Assembly: GCF_042477335.2 (NCBI RefSeq)
Contig: NC_091245.1
Location: 110,766,501-110,830,500, forward strand
Source of the DNA: Ovis canadensis
Taxonomy: Eukaryota; Chordata; Mammalia; Artiodactyla; Bovidae
Direction: 5' to 3'
Length of the DNA: 64,000 nt
The first letter of the stretch is position 1. Every line of letters begins with the position of its first letter. A model generated the notes under the pieces. That model was not told the origin of the DNA, did not search any database, and saw only the letters and a program-made list of their open reading frames with translations. Positions 11,731 through 23,444 of this stretch are shown here, piece by piece. The translations under genes and the position numbers were made by a program.

Positions 11731-11913
11731 CTTTTTAATTTATTTATTTGGCTGCACCAGGTCTTATTTGCAGCATGTGGCATCGTTTTTTAGTTGTGGC
11801 ACATGAATTCTTAGTTACAGCATGTGGAATCTAGTACCCTGACCAGGGATCGAATCCCGGCCCCCTGCATTGGGAGTACAGAGTCTAAGCCACTGGACCA
11901 CCAGGGAAGTGCC
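11731..11913 (-). mobile_element. CHR-2-type SINE (cetartiodactyl)
   Basis: Antisense copy: TTGGCTGCACCAGG start, CCAGGGATCGAATCCCGG (complement of the tRNA-like B box) and the terminal CACTGGACCACCAGGGAAGT. Confidence 0.85.
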
Positions 11914-12493
11914 ATGACCTAGGCATATTTTAACATTGCTTTTGAGTGAATTCTATCAACTCTAATGAATACAATGAATATAATGAATACAATGAAGTTA
12001 TATTATTATATAAGCTGGGTTATGCTGCTAGACATTGAGTACTAGCACTTGGATTGTCATAGCACTAAGGATCTGGACATTTGGGCCACATAATATGTAC
12101 ATTATCTGGAATTCAAATCCCTATTAAAAAAAATAATAATATCACATCTGGTAGGACCTGAACTTTTCTTGGCCACTATAATGATCATGCCTCAGGGTTA
12201 TGAATGCAGACCCCTCAAGGTAAGAGTCTCTATCTATGCAAATTTAAAAGTAAGCAGTTATTTTCCCATCCTGAGTAGATGACCCTGGCAAAACCAGATG
12301 AACAAGTTTGAGGGTAGCAGTCTCCCAGCTGCATTATCTTGAAAGAGATAAATGTAAATTTAGCCGTTTTACTAGTGTGATATCTGTTTTTAAGAATTAG
12401 AGAGGACATGATGTACTGAGTTAAGCTAAGATCTGAGAAGGAAGATTTCCTGAAAAAGAAACAAACAAAAAAAAAGCTGGTGTGTAACCAAGT
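11914..12493. other. Intergenic DNA, no gene recognised
   Basis: A short impure minisatellite of AATGAATACAATGAATAT units lies at about 11965-11998. Otherwise nothing is recognised. Confidence 0.45.
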
Positions 12494-12612
12494 TTCCCTG
12501 GAAGAATAAATGGCAACCCACTGCAATATTCTTGCCTGAAGAATTTCATGGACAGAGGAGCCTAGTGGGCTACAGTCCACGGGGTCACAAAGAGTTGGAC
12601 ATGACTGAGCAT
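12494..12612 (+). mobile_element. Bov-A SINE fragment
   Basis: One Bov-A body: ATGGCAACCCACTGCAATATT, GGACAGAGGAGCC, GGGGTCACAAAGAGTTGGAC, TGACTGAGCA. The tRNA-like head is missing. Confidence 0.85.
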
Positions 12613-13065
12613 GGACAGCTGCTGCAGGGAAGTTTCAGGTAAACCTGACCTTTCTTGAAGAAATTGGAGAATGGACAATGAAGTGATTAAAGGGATTTGA
12701 TCTTCTAGGAGTGCCTTTGAACTCCCAAAGGAGTTATACTCCTTAGTCTTAGGGGCTTACCGTTAAATACAGACGATATATCACCTTACATTATGGAGAT
12801 AAACCTGTTTGGAGAACATAACACCAAGAAGTGAGGCCTCTAAGCGCTCACAGAATGTGTGCTGTGCTAGTTGGCCCAGCCCCAAAAAGACCAAGGCCTA
12901 AGTAAGCGAGGCACAGTGTGAGGAGTTTTTGATAGATCTTCTGGATAGCAGTCACTCAATCTACTGGATTATGAAGATTCACACTTATTAGCTGCTAAGA
13001 TACTGAAGTTCCGTCCTGAAAAGAAATACATTACTTAAAATTTCTGTGTCCCTAAGAGTGTCTGG
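12613..13065. other. Intergenic DNA, no feature recognised
   Basis: No ORF, RNA gene or repeat recognised. Confidence 0.4.
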
Positions 13066-13329
13066 AGAAGGCAATGGCACCCCATTCCAGTACTCTTGCC
13101 TGGAAAATCCCATGGGTGGAGGAGCCTGGTAGGCTGCAGTCCATGGGGTCGCAAAGAGTTGGACACGACTGAGCGACTTCCCTTTCACTTTTCACCTTCA
13201 TACACTGGAGAAGGAAATGGAAACCCACTCCAGTGTTCTTGCCTGGGGAATCCCAGGGACGGGGAAGCCTGGTGGGCTGCCATCTATGGGGTCGCACAGA
13301 GTCAGACACGACTGAAGTGACTTAGCAGC
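13066..13329 (+). mobile_element. Bov-A2 SINE (dimer)
   Basis: Two Bov-A monomers in tandem joined by a CTTCCCTTTCACTTTTCACC linker near 13180. The flanks AAGAGTGTCTGG (13054-13065) and AAGAACGTCTGG (13330-13341) are a 12-base target duplication with two transitions. Confidence 0.93.
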
Positions 13330-13341
13330 AAGAACGTCTGG

Positions 13342-14918
13342 AAGGCTTTACCTATGCCATTATCCCACTTTTAATTGGTTGTTTTCCTCCACAAGACTGA
13401 ACTTCATGAATACTCGAGCCTCACAGCTATAGAAATCCAATGAGTGAAAATGGACAGTGGGCACAGGTTGTCATCATATAAGGCTACAGCAATACTGCCA
13501 TGGTTTGAACTTCCATCCTTCTTCTTCATGAGGAGCACAGCAATCCCAGCAGGATTAATCGAGGCACACAAACCTGTCTTAAGATTAAACATTCTTATCT
13601 ATATAATCCCAGAAGAGCCCTTCTTCTGGTTCCAAGAATAAACACAGCACATAATCAAAGGCACAGCCACAATCTAAAGTGAGGGTAAGTCTACATCCTG
13701 TTGTGAGAAGACCTCTCCCTTGATTAATAATATGACTGGTTAATACCCAGATACCTATAAAACAAGAAGGGCGGCTGACTGTGACAGTAGGCAATACTGA
13801 TGAGAGTGAATCTGGTGAAGCTCCAGAGCATGGAGTGCTAGGAGATGAACTTGACATCGGATTTTAGCCAGGATGTCGAAGTTCAGAAGGAAGTCATATG
13901 ATAGATGAAAGTTCATCCACACAGAGTGCTACAGGTATGATCTCATAGGTATGGACCCTGTAGTGCGCGAATGGGCTCAGTAGGTGGCTGCCCCCAATGA
14001 ACAGGATGGATATAGAAAGTATTTCCAGTGGCTTGGAATCCCACTTTACATGGGATCTATAATTAGAAACTAATATCCAAAGCCATGGTCTTAAGAACGT
14101 TGAAAGGAAGGATGAGTAGGCCTGAACCTGACCATTTATCTCATTCCTTCTTAAGAACAGTGTTTCTTATCTGGGAAGTGCCTTATGAAGCTACCAGATC
14201 TCCAGGGACACAGACTCTAGGGATGAAGCTACTATTTGATGAGTATTAAAGGGAAATTCCTTCTTGACCCCAACCCACACAACTTTCATTGACTCTCTAT
14301 TCCCTTCCTCTGGGTTCATCCATGCTAGGTGAAGCTGTCTGGGAGGTGTGGCCTTGACCATTATTATATGTCCAGGTTAGTAGGACAAAAATGATCTTCA
14401 CCAGTTCACATTAGCCTACTTGACCTGCATGGCTCCTGAGACTGTTTATTCGTATCTCCCTAGAAGAGGGTACAACTTCACATCAAATCTTAGAAAAGTA
14501 GACATAACTCAGTCATACTACATGCCTAATCATTCTCTTCCAGTCGATCCTGAGAATGGTTGTAGACCATGTATAACGGGGAAAGTGCCTTCATGAAGTC
14601 CAGATGAGACAGCCAGGGATCCGCAGTTTTCTCTCTTGTTTCTCGTGCCATGGCATAACACTTTTCAGTCTCCTTTTTCAGGCAGGATAACAGAAATGCC
14701 ACTCATCGAAATGTCATATCTTTATTGATATTCAAAGCTGAATTAGAAGCCATATCTTCTTCCTAGGACTGTAGAAGTCAGGTCTGTAAGCACAAGATAA
14801 GCAACTCTATCCTTGACCTTTGAATTGGCTACAAAGCCACCAACCAGACACAGTAGCCCAAAGAACTACATTTAGTAGGCAAAACTGCTGTTGTGCATGA
14901 TCTTCTTTTATAGAAATA
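13342..14918. other. Unassigned stretch with several short open frames on the minus strand
   Basis: Minus-strand frames at 13404-13592, 13585-13857 and about 14570-14755 are open for 60-90 codons in different frames, separated by stops. I recognise no family in their translations. They could be a decayed coding segment or chance. Confidence 0.3.
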
Positions 14919-15043
14919 TTGTTGTTGTTCAGTTGCTAAGTCGTGTTCAGCTAAGTTTGTGACCCCATGGATTGCAGCACACCAGGCTCCTCTGTCCTTT
15001 GCTATCTCCCAGAGTTTGTTCTAATTCATGTCTTTTGAGTCAA
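14919..15043 (-). mobile_element. BovB 3'-end fragment
   Basis: Antisense match to the last about 125 bases of BovB: GTTGTTGTTCAGTTGCTAAG, GACCCCATGGATTGCAGCAC, CCTTTGCTATCTCCCAGAG. Confidence 0.85.
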
Positions 15044-15826
15044 AAAGGTGGGTGTCCATTATACTTGGTCCCACATGATAATCTGGGAACCTAAATGCAA
15101 TGGAAGGGTAAAACTGTGGATTTCAGGATGTTATGCATGAATCTGAAACAGAGAGACCCAAAAGACAGGATAGCAAGATAAATCAAACTCAAATCAAAGC
15201 TAAGAAAACATTTCAGATAGTCAATATGAAGAACTACACTGAGAAGGAGCCCAGGTTTGAGGCAACAGAAAGGCCATAAAGGAAAAACACACATGAGCCC
15301 AAATGATTTAAAGCGGAGAGAGGAAAACTGAGCCTGGAAGAAGACAGTGGCCTGAGTTCATAGAACCCCTGTGGCCTTGGATTTGATAGGAAAGAGTCCA
15401 GTGAAGCGACCAATCCTGCTTAGAAAAGGCCTGTATACCTCAGGTCTTTCAGAGCCACTTGGCACCAGGTGTGCTTCTGAAACTGTTGTTACATCCCTTG
15501 GACACTGCAGAAAAAAAAATAAATAAATAAAAAACTTTAGATGGAACAGGTATTTTTTTTTTTAAGAAATTATATATAGAGAAATACAGATGAGTACAGA
15601 CAATTGAAAAATTGGGTTCCACTCTCAAGTTGCTTTTTCTGTGTGACTTCAGCAAGAGTTGCTTCAGAAATGAATGAGAATAATGAATAAATAGCTAGAA
15701 ATGGCAATAGCTTGGATAGACCTTAGTTAGAAATTTTGCAGTCAAGGGAAAAAGAGAAATAAATAAATACATTTCGGGAGGCTTAGTAGATAGCAGAAAA
15801 ATATGCTTTATATGGAGTTGACAGAT

Positions 15827-15864
<38 letters not shown>

Positions 15865-16264
15865 TAGGCTGAAGGCCACATGTCAAAAGAAGTTGCATGA
15901 GTCAGAATAAACAGATCAGATCAGGATTCCGAAGGCATTGGCAAAGGATGTGCTCTGGAGCAAAGGAGACATTTAGCCATAAAGAAGAAGAGAAATGCCT
16001 CATCTTATGAGGCAGAAGATGTACATGAAGTTCATGCATTTTGTATATGCAATGTTTATTCCAAACAGCAGCACTAGTTACCCAGTAAAATATGATTTCT
16101 CCAGGTGAGTCATAATTCAAGTCAAGTGTAATCATTGATCTCCTTCCCTAAATCAATTGATAGCTCGCTCTTTGCACAATGCGGCAGGGAGGGGGGGAAA
16201 TGGAGGATGCAGAAGGTCAGGAGCAACCATTCAGGATAAGGATGCCTGAAATAAAATGGCTCAA
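15044..16264. other. Intergenic DNA with simple repeats
   Basis: No gene recognised. It holds a short AAAT-type run at about 15515-15530 and the GT repeat annotated separately. Confidence 0.45.
15826..15864 (+). repeat. GT dinucleotide microsatellite
   Basis: About 17 GT units with two AT interruptions. Confidence 0.95.
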
Positions 16265-16487
16265 AAGCAAGTAAAAGAAAACAAAATTGATTGACATATG
16301 CACACTACTATATGTACAATAGATAATTAATAAGAACCTACTATATAGCACAGGGAACTCTACTCAATACTCTGTAATGACCTATATCAGAATCTAAAAC
16401 AGACTGGATTCACTTTTCTGTACACCTGAAACCTATACATTATAAATCAACTATACACCAATAAAAATTAATTAAAAAGAAAAATTG
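16265..16487 (+). mobile_element. L1 LINE 3' end
   Basis: Typical L1 3' UTR text in sense: AGAACCTACTATATAGCACAGG, CTCTGTAATGACCTATAT, TTCTGTACACCTGAAAC, CCAATAAAAATTAATTAAAAA. It is a 5'-truncated copy. Confidence 0.88.
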
Positions 16488-17587
16488 ATGTCACATTTAT
16501 CCTGCTAGAATTCTGGATTGGAATGACATTTTGAGCACAGATTCAAATTCCACCACCCAAGTTTTTTATATGAAACATTTTATACAGAATGTTTCCTATA
16601 TAAATTTGAAAGATTAATATCATGAACACTTGTATACACAACTCAGATTCAAGAAATGTTAACAATTTGCTTGAATTATAAGTATTATGTTGGTGTTTGT
16701 TTATTTGTATACATTTATTGTCAAGCTATTTGAAACTGGGTTTGGTATTTAGCCATTAAATACTTCAGCATACATTTCCTATAAGAAAAATGTCTTCAAC
16801 AGAGCTTCAATACTTTTATCATCACTTAGGAATATTATCAAAAAAACAAATACCTTGTTATCATGCAACTATCAGGCCAAAACTAGAAAAACTTTAGAAA
16901 CTTTTATAGTTTTTTTTTTCTTTTTTTGAAACTAGTGAGTTTTTTTTTGAAATTAGAATCCAATCAAGGCTTATGCACTACATTTGTCTTGTATCTTTTG
17001 TCAATTTTAAACCAGGACAGCCACACAAACATACTGTTATTTGTAATCCCTGTGACATGGAGATTTTGAAGAAATTAGAACAATCACCTTATAAAATTAC
17101 CACATTCTTGGTGCACTGTCTCCTGCAACATTATTTAACATGCTCCTATGTCTCCTGTATTCCCTGTATATTGAAATTCTAATATATGAAACATTTCAGG
17201 CAAGGATATTTCAAAGGCAGTGCTATTGCTTCAAACATCACACCAGGAGCACACAATGTCAAGCCATCCACTATCAGTGACATAGCGTTTGATTCCACCA
17301 GTTCTCTCCAAAGCTACAATGAACCCCCTGGAAGCAGGAAGTAATCCACAAGACGCTACTTAGCCTCATCCAAATATTCTATTTCCGAATAAACTTTCAC
17401 CTAACGGTTCCATATTCATTGATAATAACTGCTGGAATTAATGACTTCAGGATGGCAAAGCAGTGGTGTCTAGTGGTATCATTCCTTCAACATTTATTAG
17501 TTGGCAACCTGGAGTACTCACTTCACTTTAAAGGCAATGTGAATATTCCACCAGTATTCCACTTTTAATCTTCCTTCTGAGTATATG
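16488..17587. other. AT-rich intergenic DNA
   Basis: Poly-T runs at about 16910-16950 include a small tandem of TTTTTTTGAAACTAG. Nothing else recognised. Confidence 0.4.
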
Positions 17588-18010
17588 ATGGGTGGATTAG
17601 TCAGCTTTTGCTTCAGCAACAAACAAGCCCAAATCTTACTGACTTACAACAGCAAACATCTCTTACGAGTTTGTGATTTGCCTGTGGCTCAGCTGTAGCT
17701 CTTCTGGGCTTTGCTCCAGGCTCTAGATCAGTGTAGTGTGTCTCTCGAACTAGGAGTCTGAAAAAGAAGCAATGGCTCCCGGGGGCCCGCTCCTCTCTTC
17801 TTGGATGACCGGAGTGCTAGAGACAAAGGATGAGATGCCTTGTAAAGCCACTGCTCCAGGCCAGTGTGTTGTCACTTCTGCCCACGTGGCATCAGTTGGA
17901 GAAAGTCACAAAGTCATTAGAAGGAGGAAGTTTACTGTGTTCCTGGGGAAAAGGGAAGAAGAAAGTTATTTCCTAAAAAATTTACACAATCTGCCATTGT
18001 GGGATTGAAC
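17588..18010. repeat. Ancient mammalian interspersed repeat, family uncertain
   Basis: The pattern (TTGCTTCAGCAACAAACAAGCCC, ACTTACAACAGCAAACATCT, CTGTGGCTCAGCTG, TTGTCACTTCTGCCCACGTGG) resembles an old high-copy mammalian repeat. I cannot name the family with certainty. A shorter piece of similar style lies at about 23560-23880. Confidence 0.4.
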
Positions 18011-18877
18011 TTGTCTACCCTCCTAAATTTGGACATGACCATATAACTTGCTTGGGTCATGAAAATATGAGTAGACATATGGTGCATTTTCTAGCACATT
18101 CCTTTCCACTGCCACAGTAGCATTCTAAATCATTGAGTCTCTGTCATTTTGTATCCCTAACTGAGGAAGATGTGGATCAGAACACCTGCTAATCCAAGAG
18201 GCACAAGGAGTGAAAATGAAAGATAAACTCTCTTGTTTCAAGCCACTAAGATTTTGAGGTTGTGGCATAACCCACCTACCCAGACTAACACAGAGTAAAG
18301 CTCAATTATTTCCTTTTAATTATTAATTTTTATTAATTAATTTTCATTAAGTTGGAGTCCTAAGAATCTCCACTGTAGTAAATAAGCTTTTATTTCCCTT
18401 TTTCTTTTTTCTTTTTCTTTTATCTTTTTTTGAGTATCATTACAAACTCAGACATTTTGATTGATATAATCACAAGCATTATTCTTTTGAGGTTAATATT
18501 GTCCCAAACTTGTCCAGTGAGAGCTGTTTCCTTTTAACAAGACCCCTATTACTCTTTAGAATTTCTTCCCATTATGATGGCATAAGAAATCTTCACCTCA
18601 CTTTAAATTTCTCCTTCTTCAAAGTTAGAACTTGTCATTTCTCTAAGGAGCCTTGGTTTTTTTTTAGTGAAGATTGTATTTTAGAAAACAGTACTTGAAT
18701 GTAGGTGTGCTCTTTGCTACTGGAGTACATTGGTTCCTAAACTCTTGTTGAATAGAGCATATTCTCAAATTTTTGTTCTCTCTCTGTCTCTCTCTCCACA
18801 CACATATATGTATATAGACATAGATATATAATAGACTTATAGATTATACACAGATAAATATAAATTGCTCTTGGCAT
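18011..18877. other. AT-rich intergenic DNA
   Basis: Low-complexity AT and TC tracts (18300-18440, 18780-18835). No gene recognised. Confidence 0.4.
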
Positions 18878-19310
18878 TGTTCAGTCCCTCAGTCGAGTCC
18901 AATTCTTTGCAACACAAGGACTGCAGCAAGCCAGGCTTTCCTGTCCTTCAGTATCTCCTGGAGTTTTCTCAAACTCATGTCCACTGAGATGCCATCCAAC
19001 CATCTCATCCTCTATCATCCCCTTCTCCTCATGCCCTCCATTTTTCTCAGCATCAGGGTCTTTTCCAATGAGTTGGCTCTTCATATCAGGTGGCCAAAGT
19101 ATTGGAGCTTCAGCATCAGCCTTTCCAGTGAATATTCAGGCTTGATTTTCTTTAGTATGGACTGGTTTGATCACCTTGATGTCCAGGGGACTCTCAAGAG
19201 TCCTCTCCAGCACCACATTTCAAATGCATCAAAGCAATGTCTTTGCTTTTTCATATGCTGTCTCGGTTTGTCATAGCTTTTCTTCTAAGGAGCAAGCATC
19301 TTTTAATTTC
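18878..19310 (-). mobile_element. BovB LINE fragment with internal deletion
   Basis: Antisense BovB 3' part. The stretch near 19228-19235 joins two BovB segments that are about 110 bases apart in the other copies in this window, so an internal deletion is present. Confidence 0.88.
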
Positions 19311-19513
19311 ACACAGATTATATTGTATACAACACATGCTATATTTTATATAGACTACGTATAAATCATATATAACCTTTTGCTCTTATTGATATTTCCA
19401 ACTTAGATTAGATATTGTAGGGTTTTCTCCATTACTTTCTTTGTTTCTATATTTTGTCTTTTCTCAGACACTGAAAAACTTCAATCCAGTATCATCAACA
19501 GTTTTGTTTATTT

Positions 19514-19640
19514 GCTTTTTTTTTTTTGGCCATATCATGCAGCTTGTGAGATTTTAGATTTCCAACCAGGGATGGGATCAAACCAGGCTCTCGTCAGTGA
19601 AAGCACACAGTCTTAACTACTGGACCGCCAGGTAATTCCC
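19514..19640 (-). mobile_element. CHR-2-type SINE
   Basis: Antisense copy: poly-T start, GGCCATATCATGCAGCTTG, CCAGGGATGGGATCAAACC and the terminal CTACTGGACCGCCAGG. Confidence 0.8.
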
Positions 19641-20055
19641 TTGCTTTATTCTACGACACACATATGTTAATCTCAAAATTAAAGCATCAACAACAAAAAC
19701 ACTGAGTGAAATTTAGGACTCATTTGAGTCCTTTTTGTCCTCAAAAAACCTGTCACCAAAAGATGGACTCTGTGAGCCAGAGTCTTGTATGCAAAAGACA
19801 TTTGAAATATTTCCTTTTGGTGTATAGTTATATGTGATCTATTAGACATGCAATTTGGTTAACTGGTTACAGTTTCAGTTGAGCAGACAGGATACATGTG
19901 ACTTCTCTTGCACAAGGATCCTGCAGCATCCTGATCTGCCGCCTCTCTCCATCTTTCTGATCACCTGCATCATTATCACAGCTATTGGCCAGTCTTTTAA
20001 TCCGGAACTAAACTGTCCTCTCCTGGCATGAAGCTAGCATTGAAAAACGTTAGGC
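19641..20055. other. Intergenic DNA, nothing recognised
   Basis: No ORF, RNA gene or named repeat. Confidence 0.4.
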
Positions 20056-20068
20056 ATTTAGTACCTAT

Positions 20069-20197
20069 AGTCTGTGCTTAGTAGCTTAGTCGTGTCCAAC
20101 TCTTTGTGACTCTATGGACTGTACCCCGCCAAGCTCCTCTGTCCACTGGGATTCTCCACGCAAGAATACTGGAGTGGGTTACCATGCCCTCCTCCAG
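20069..20197 (-). mobile_element. Bov-A SINE with target duplication
   Basis: Antisense Bov-A monomer (CTTAGTCGTGTCCAACTCTT to CATGCCCTCCTCCAG). The flanks ATTTAGTACCTATA (from 20056) and ATTTAGTACCCATA (from 20198) are a near-perfect duplication. Confidence 0.9.
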
Positions 20198-20212
20198 ATT
20201 TAGTACCCATAC

Positions 20213-20798
20213 ATCATGTAATGTCTCTGCTTTTTAATATGCCGTCTAGGTTGGTCATAACTTTCCTTCCAAGGAGTAAGTGACTTTTAATTTCATGGCT
20301 GCAATCACCATCTGCAGTGATTTTGGAGCCCAGAAAAATAGTCAGCCACTGTAGTCATGTATGCATGTGAGAGCTGGACTGTGAAGAAAGCTGAGCACCG
20401 AAAAATTGAACTGTGGTGAAATTGAACTTTTGAACTGTGGTGTTGGAGAAGACTCTTGAGAGTCCCTTAGATTGCAAGGAGATCCAACCAATCCATCCTA
20501 AAGGAGTTCAGTCCTCGGTGTTCATTGGATGGACTGATGTTGAAGCCGAAACTCCAATACTTTGGCCACCTCATGCGAAGAGCTGACTCATTTGAAAAGA
20601 CCCTGATGCTGGGAAAGATTGAGGGCAGGAGGAGAAGGGGATGACAGAGGATGAGAGAGTTGGATGGCATCACCAACTCGATGGACATGGGTTTGGGTAG
20701 ACTCCGGGAGTTGATGGACAGGGAGGCCTGGCGTGCTGCGGTTCATGGGGTTGCAAAGAGTCGACACAACTGAGTGACTGAACTGATATTGATACTGA
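20213..20798 (+). mobile_element. BovB LINE with 5' inversion (twin-priming product)
   Basis: Bases about 20213-20350 are BovB in antisense and 20351-20798 are BovB in sense ending at its 3' tail. In BovB coordinates the inverted piece ends and the sense piece starts about 50 bases apart. The outer flanks ATACATCATGTAA (20209-20221) and ATACACCAATGTAA (from 20798) resemble an imperfect target duplication, so both pieces entered in one event. Within the sense part a short stretch around GAACTGTGGTG is duplicated (about 20408-20442). Confidence 0.82.
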
Positions 20799-20984
20799 TA
20801 CACCAATGTAAAAGAAAACCCTTCATCTTAGAACTCTTGAGCCAGATCTGAAAGACAGGGCTGCCATGGGTAGGATTGCCAGGGAAGAGGACATGACCAC
20901 AGGGAGGACAGAAAGAATCAGTGGGGAAAAGATGAAGGGAGAAAGCAACAGCTCAAGAGAGAAGATACACCCTGGAGCCAGAGA

Positions 20985-21130
20985 GCCACAGCTACTGAGC
21001 CCACATGCTGCAACTACTGAAGCACGTGTGCCTAGAACCTGTGCTTCACAGCAAGAGAAGCCACCACAATGAAAAGCCTGCACACCACAACTAGAGAAAG
21101 CGTGCACACAACAGCAAGGACCCAGCACAA
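20985..21130 (+). mobile_element. CHR-1-type SINE, 3' part
   Basis: GCTACTGAGCCCACATGCTGC, CTAGAACCTGTGCTTCACAG, AAGAGAAGCCACCACAATG and CAAGGACCCAGCACAATCAA follow the CHR-1 body. Confidence 0.78.
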
Positions 21131-21339
21131 TCAACAAAAGGAAAAAAGAAGATTGGAATGAGCTCTGACTCAGAAGGAAAAGAACACTGGTGTTGCGAGG
21201 ATCCTCCAAATAAGGCTGAAAGAACCTGAGTCAGGACCTTCATGTCTGCAGGCAGAATTAGCTGCCTTCCAGTCCAACAAAAGCTCAAACAGGAGGAAAT
21301 GTACTTAACCCACAACAGAAAAACAATAGCAAAGACTGA

Positions 21340-21550
21340 TGCTTATTTGGCAGACACTGTTCTAATGATTTACTCCTCTTGGTCCATTTAATCCCTCTAA
21401 CAACCAGTGGTAGGTCATATGATTATCCTCATTTTATTAATGAGGGAAATGAGGCAAAGAGAAGTTTCTGTAACTCACTTAGAGCCATAGAGATAGTGAG
21501 TGGCAGAGTCAGGATTCAAACAACAAAGCCCGGTCCAAACTCCAGTACAT
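21340..21550 (-). mobile_element. MIR SINE
   Basis: Antisense MIR: CCTCATTTTATTAATGAGGG, GAGGCAAAGAG, CTTAGAGCCATAGAGATAGTG and GCAGAGTCAGGATTCAAAC. Confidence 0.75.
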
Positions 21551-22640
21551 TATAAGAATCTCTTCCTGCAAACCCAGGTATTTGGCTCTTGGAAAGTTAA
21601 AGGATTATTCAAGGCCAGTGAGATTCTATACTGGCTATATATACTGGTGATAGAAACTATAAAGTAAGCCCTGCCATCATGGTTTCATTCCAGTCAAGCC
21701 ACTTAATCCCTAAGTGACTACGGAATAAGTTTCTTGTTTAGAAACCACAGTTATACCCAACATCATAACTAAAATAACAGGTTAGGACAACTGTTTTAAG
21801 TATAGATTGTACTTGATCAAATTGCAAGTGTACCTCTGAGCACAAGCTGTACAAGTGGGAAAATTATGAGATCTCAGACACAAGTTTGGTGTGATTTTGT
21901 AACCTCCTTTTTTGCGTCTGTTTCCTAGGTTTTTATTTACTTGCTCTGCATGTGTAACTTCATCCTCCTTCAACACATGGGCTCTCAGTTTCTCTTATAT
22001 CCAAGTATTTAAACTTGGGTTCCAGGCTCTCAACATGGTTTCAGGTTTTAAACAACTCTGATCTCCCTATGCGGGCTTTATAAACCCAATAATGACCACA
22101 GGGTGCTCCACTGATGCATCTTACATCTCAAGTGCACTCTGCCACACGAGAAGAAATAAAAGTGAAACAAATCCCATGGACGTAAACTGGTGAGAAAGCG
22201 CCCTTCCTCTAGACTCCCAATTTAAAGTCATGCCATTGAAACTTATGGTCTTTACTGTTTATACCTTTTTTATACCCAACACAAGAGTTTAAGGTAATAG
22301 CCTGCAAACATCTGTTCTTGGCTCCCATCCAACATCTGGGCTGCTACCACGCATTTGAGTCAGGCAGAGAAAAAACAAACAACTGAATGCATGCGTGAGT
22401 GAAATAACCACTGTTCTGTTCTTGCTCTTTGCTGATGTCATTATTCATCTGAATAGTGGTGGCAGTGACAGGGTGTCAGGAAAGAAGGCCTGGGGTCTCC
22501 AAACGAAGGAAATAGGCTGCAAGCATCAGACATTTTTTATCTCTCCCTTAAGCAGCAGGAGGAAACAAACGACAAGTGTCAGATTTTTTTTCCTTCTCTA
22601 TACAAAATTAAAAGGAGGTTTCTTTTAAAATTCTGTGTTT
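21551..22640. other. Intergenic DNA, nothing recognised
   Basis: No supported gene; short open frames here have no recognisable family. Confidence 0.4.
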
Positions 22641-23444
22641 CCATGATGACCCCTGGTTCCACCTGAACTTAACTTTTCTCAAAGCTTGAGCTAACCAATG
22701 TGTTTTTCTTATGGAAAAGTTTTCCTCAAGCTATGTTAATGAACTATGTAGTTACCCTAAACTCTGTCTTTCTTCAAGTCGGTTCCGCTTAAGACTCAGA
22801 ACTGATAAGGGCTCAACAAACCAGTATGTATGGACCCCTGGTTCCACCTGAACTTAACTTTTCTCAAAGCTTGAGCTAACCAATGTGTTTTTCTTATGGA
22901 AAAGTTTTCCTCAAGCTATGTTAATGAACTATGTAGTTACCCTAAACTCTGTCTTTCTTCAAGTCGGTTCTGCTTAAGACTCAGAACCGATAAGGGCTCA
23001 ACAAACCAGTATGTTCTACTCATACATTGTTCTCCTACTCTGTTTTTTAATGAAACTACATATTTACTTGGAAACCTGCCTTTCTTCAAGACTCATGTCA
23101 ATTGTTTTATGGCCCAGGATGACTCACTTTGTGCCAATGTTATCTCAAAATGCATGTTGTGGGTGAGGGGCCTGATGCCACTCTGAGTTTTGAGACATTT
23201 CCTTTCTCTAATTAGCAGCTTGCTGATAGGTATACGACATACTGCTAAAGGCTAGCAGGGGGACATTCTTCCTGCCCCTTTCTGGTGTCTATGTCAGAAG
23301 CTTTATCTATCTCTTTTATACCTTAATAAAAATTTATCACACAAAAGCTCTGAGTGATCAAACCTTGTCACTGGCCCTGGATTGAATTCCTCTTCTCTGG
23401 AGGCCAACAATCCCAGTGTCTTTCATGGCTCAGCAACAACCTTT
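22640..23444 (+). repeat. Solo LTR (class II-like) with duplicated upstream segment
   Basis: The 3' half has a promoter and polyadenylation arrangement (TTTTATACC at about 23315, AATAAAAA at about 23324-23331) followed by a U5-like segment ending in CTCAGCAACAACCTTTCA. The upstream part consists of two 185-base direct repeats. No matching second LTR or internal region is adjacent, so I call it solo. The left end is uncertain and no target duplication was found. Assignment to class II rests on general resemblance to bovine ERVK-type LTRs. Confidence 0.6.
22648..23014 (+). repeat. 185-bp tandem duplication in the LTR upstream region
   Basis: 22648-22830 and 22833-23015 are the same sequence at a 185-base period with only about two internal mismatches (C/T at the GGTTCYGC site and T/C at GAACYGAT). 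Near-identity indicates a recent or gene-converted duplication compared with the age of neighbouring repeats. Confidence 0.95.
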
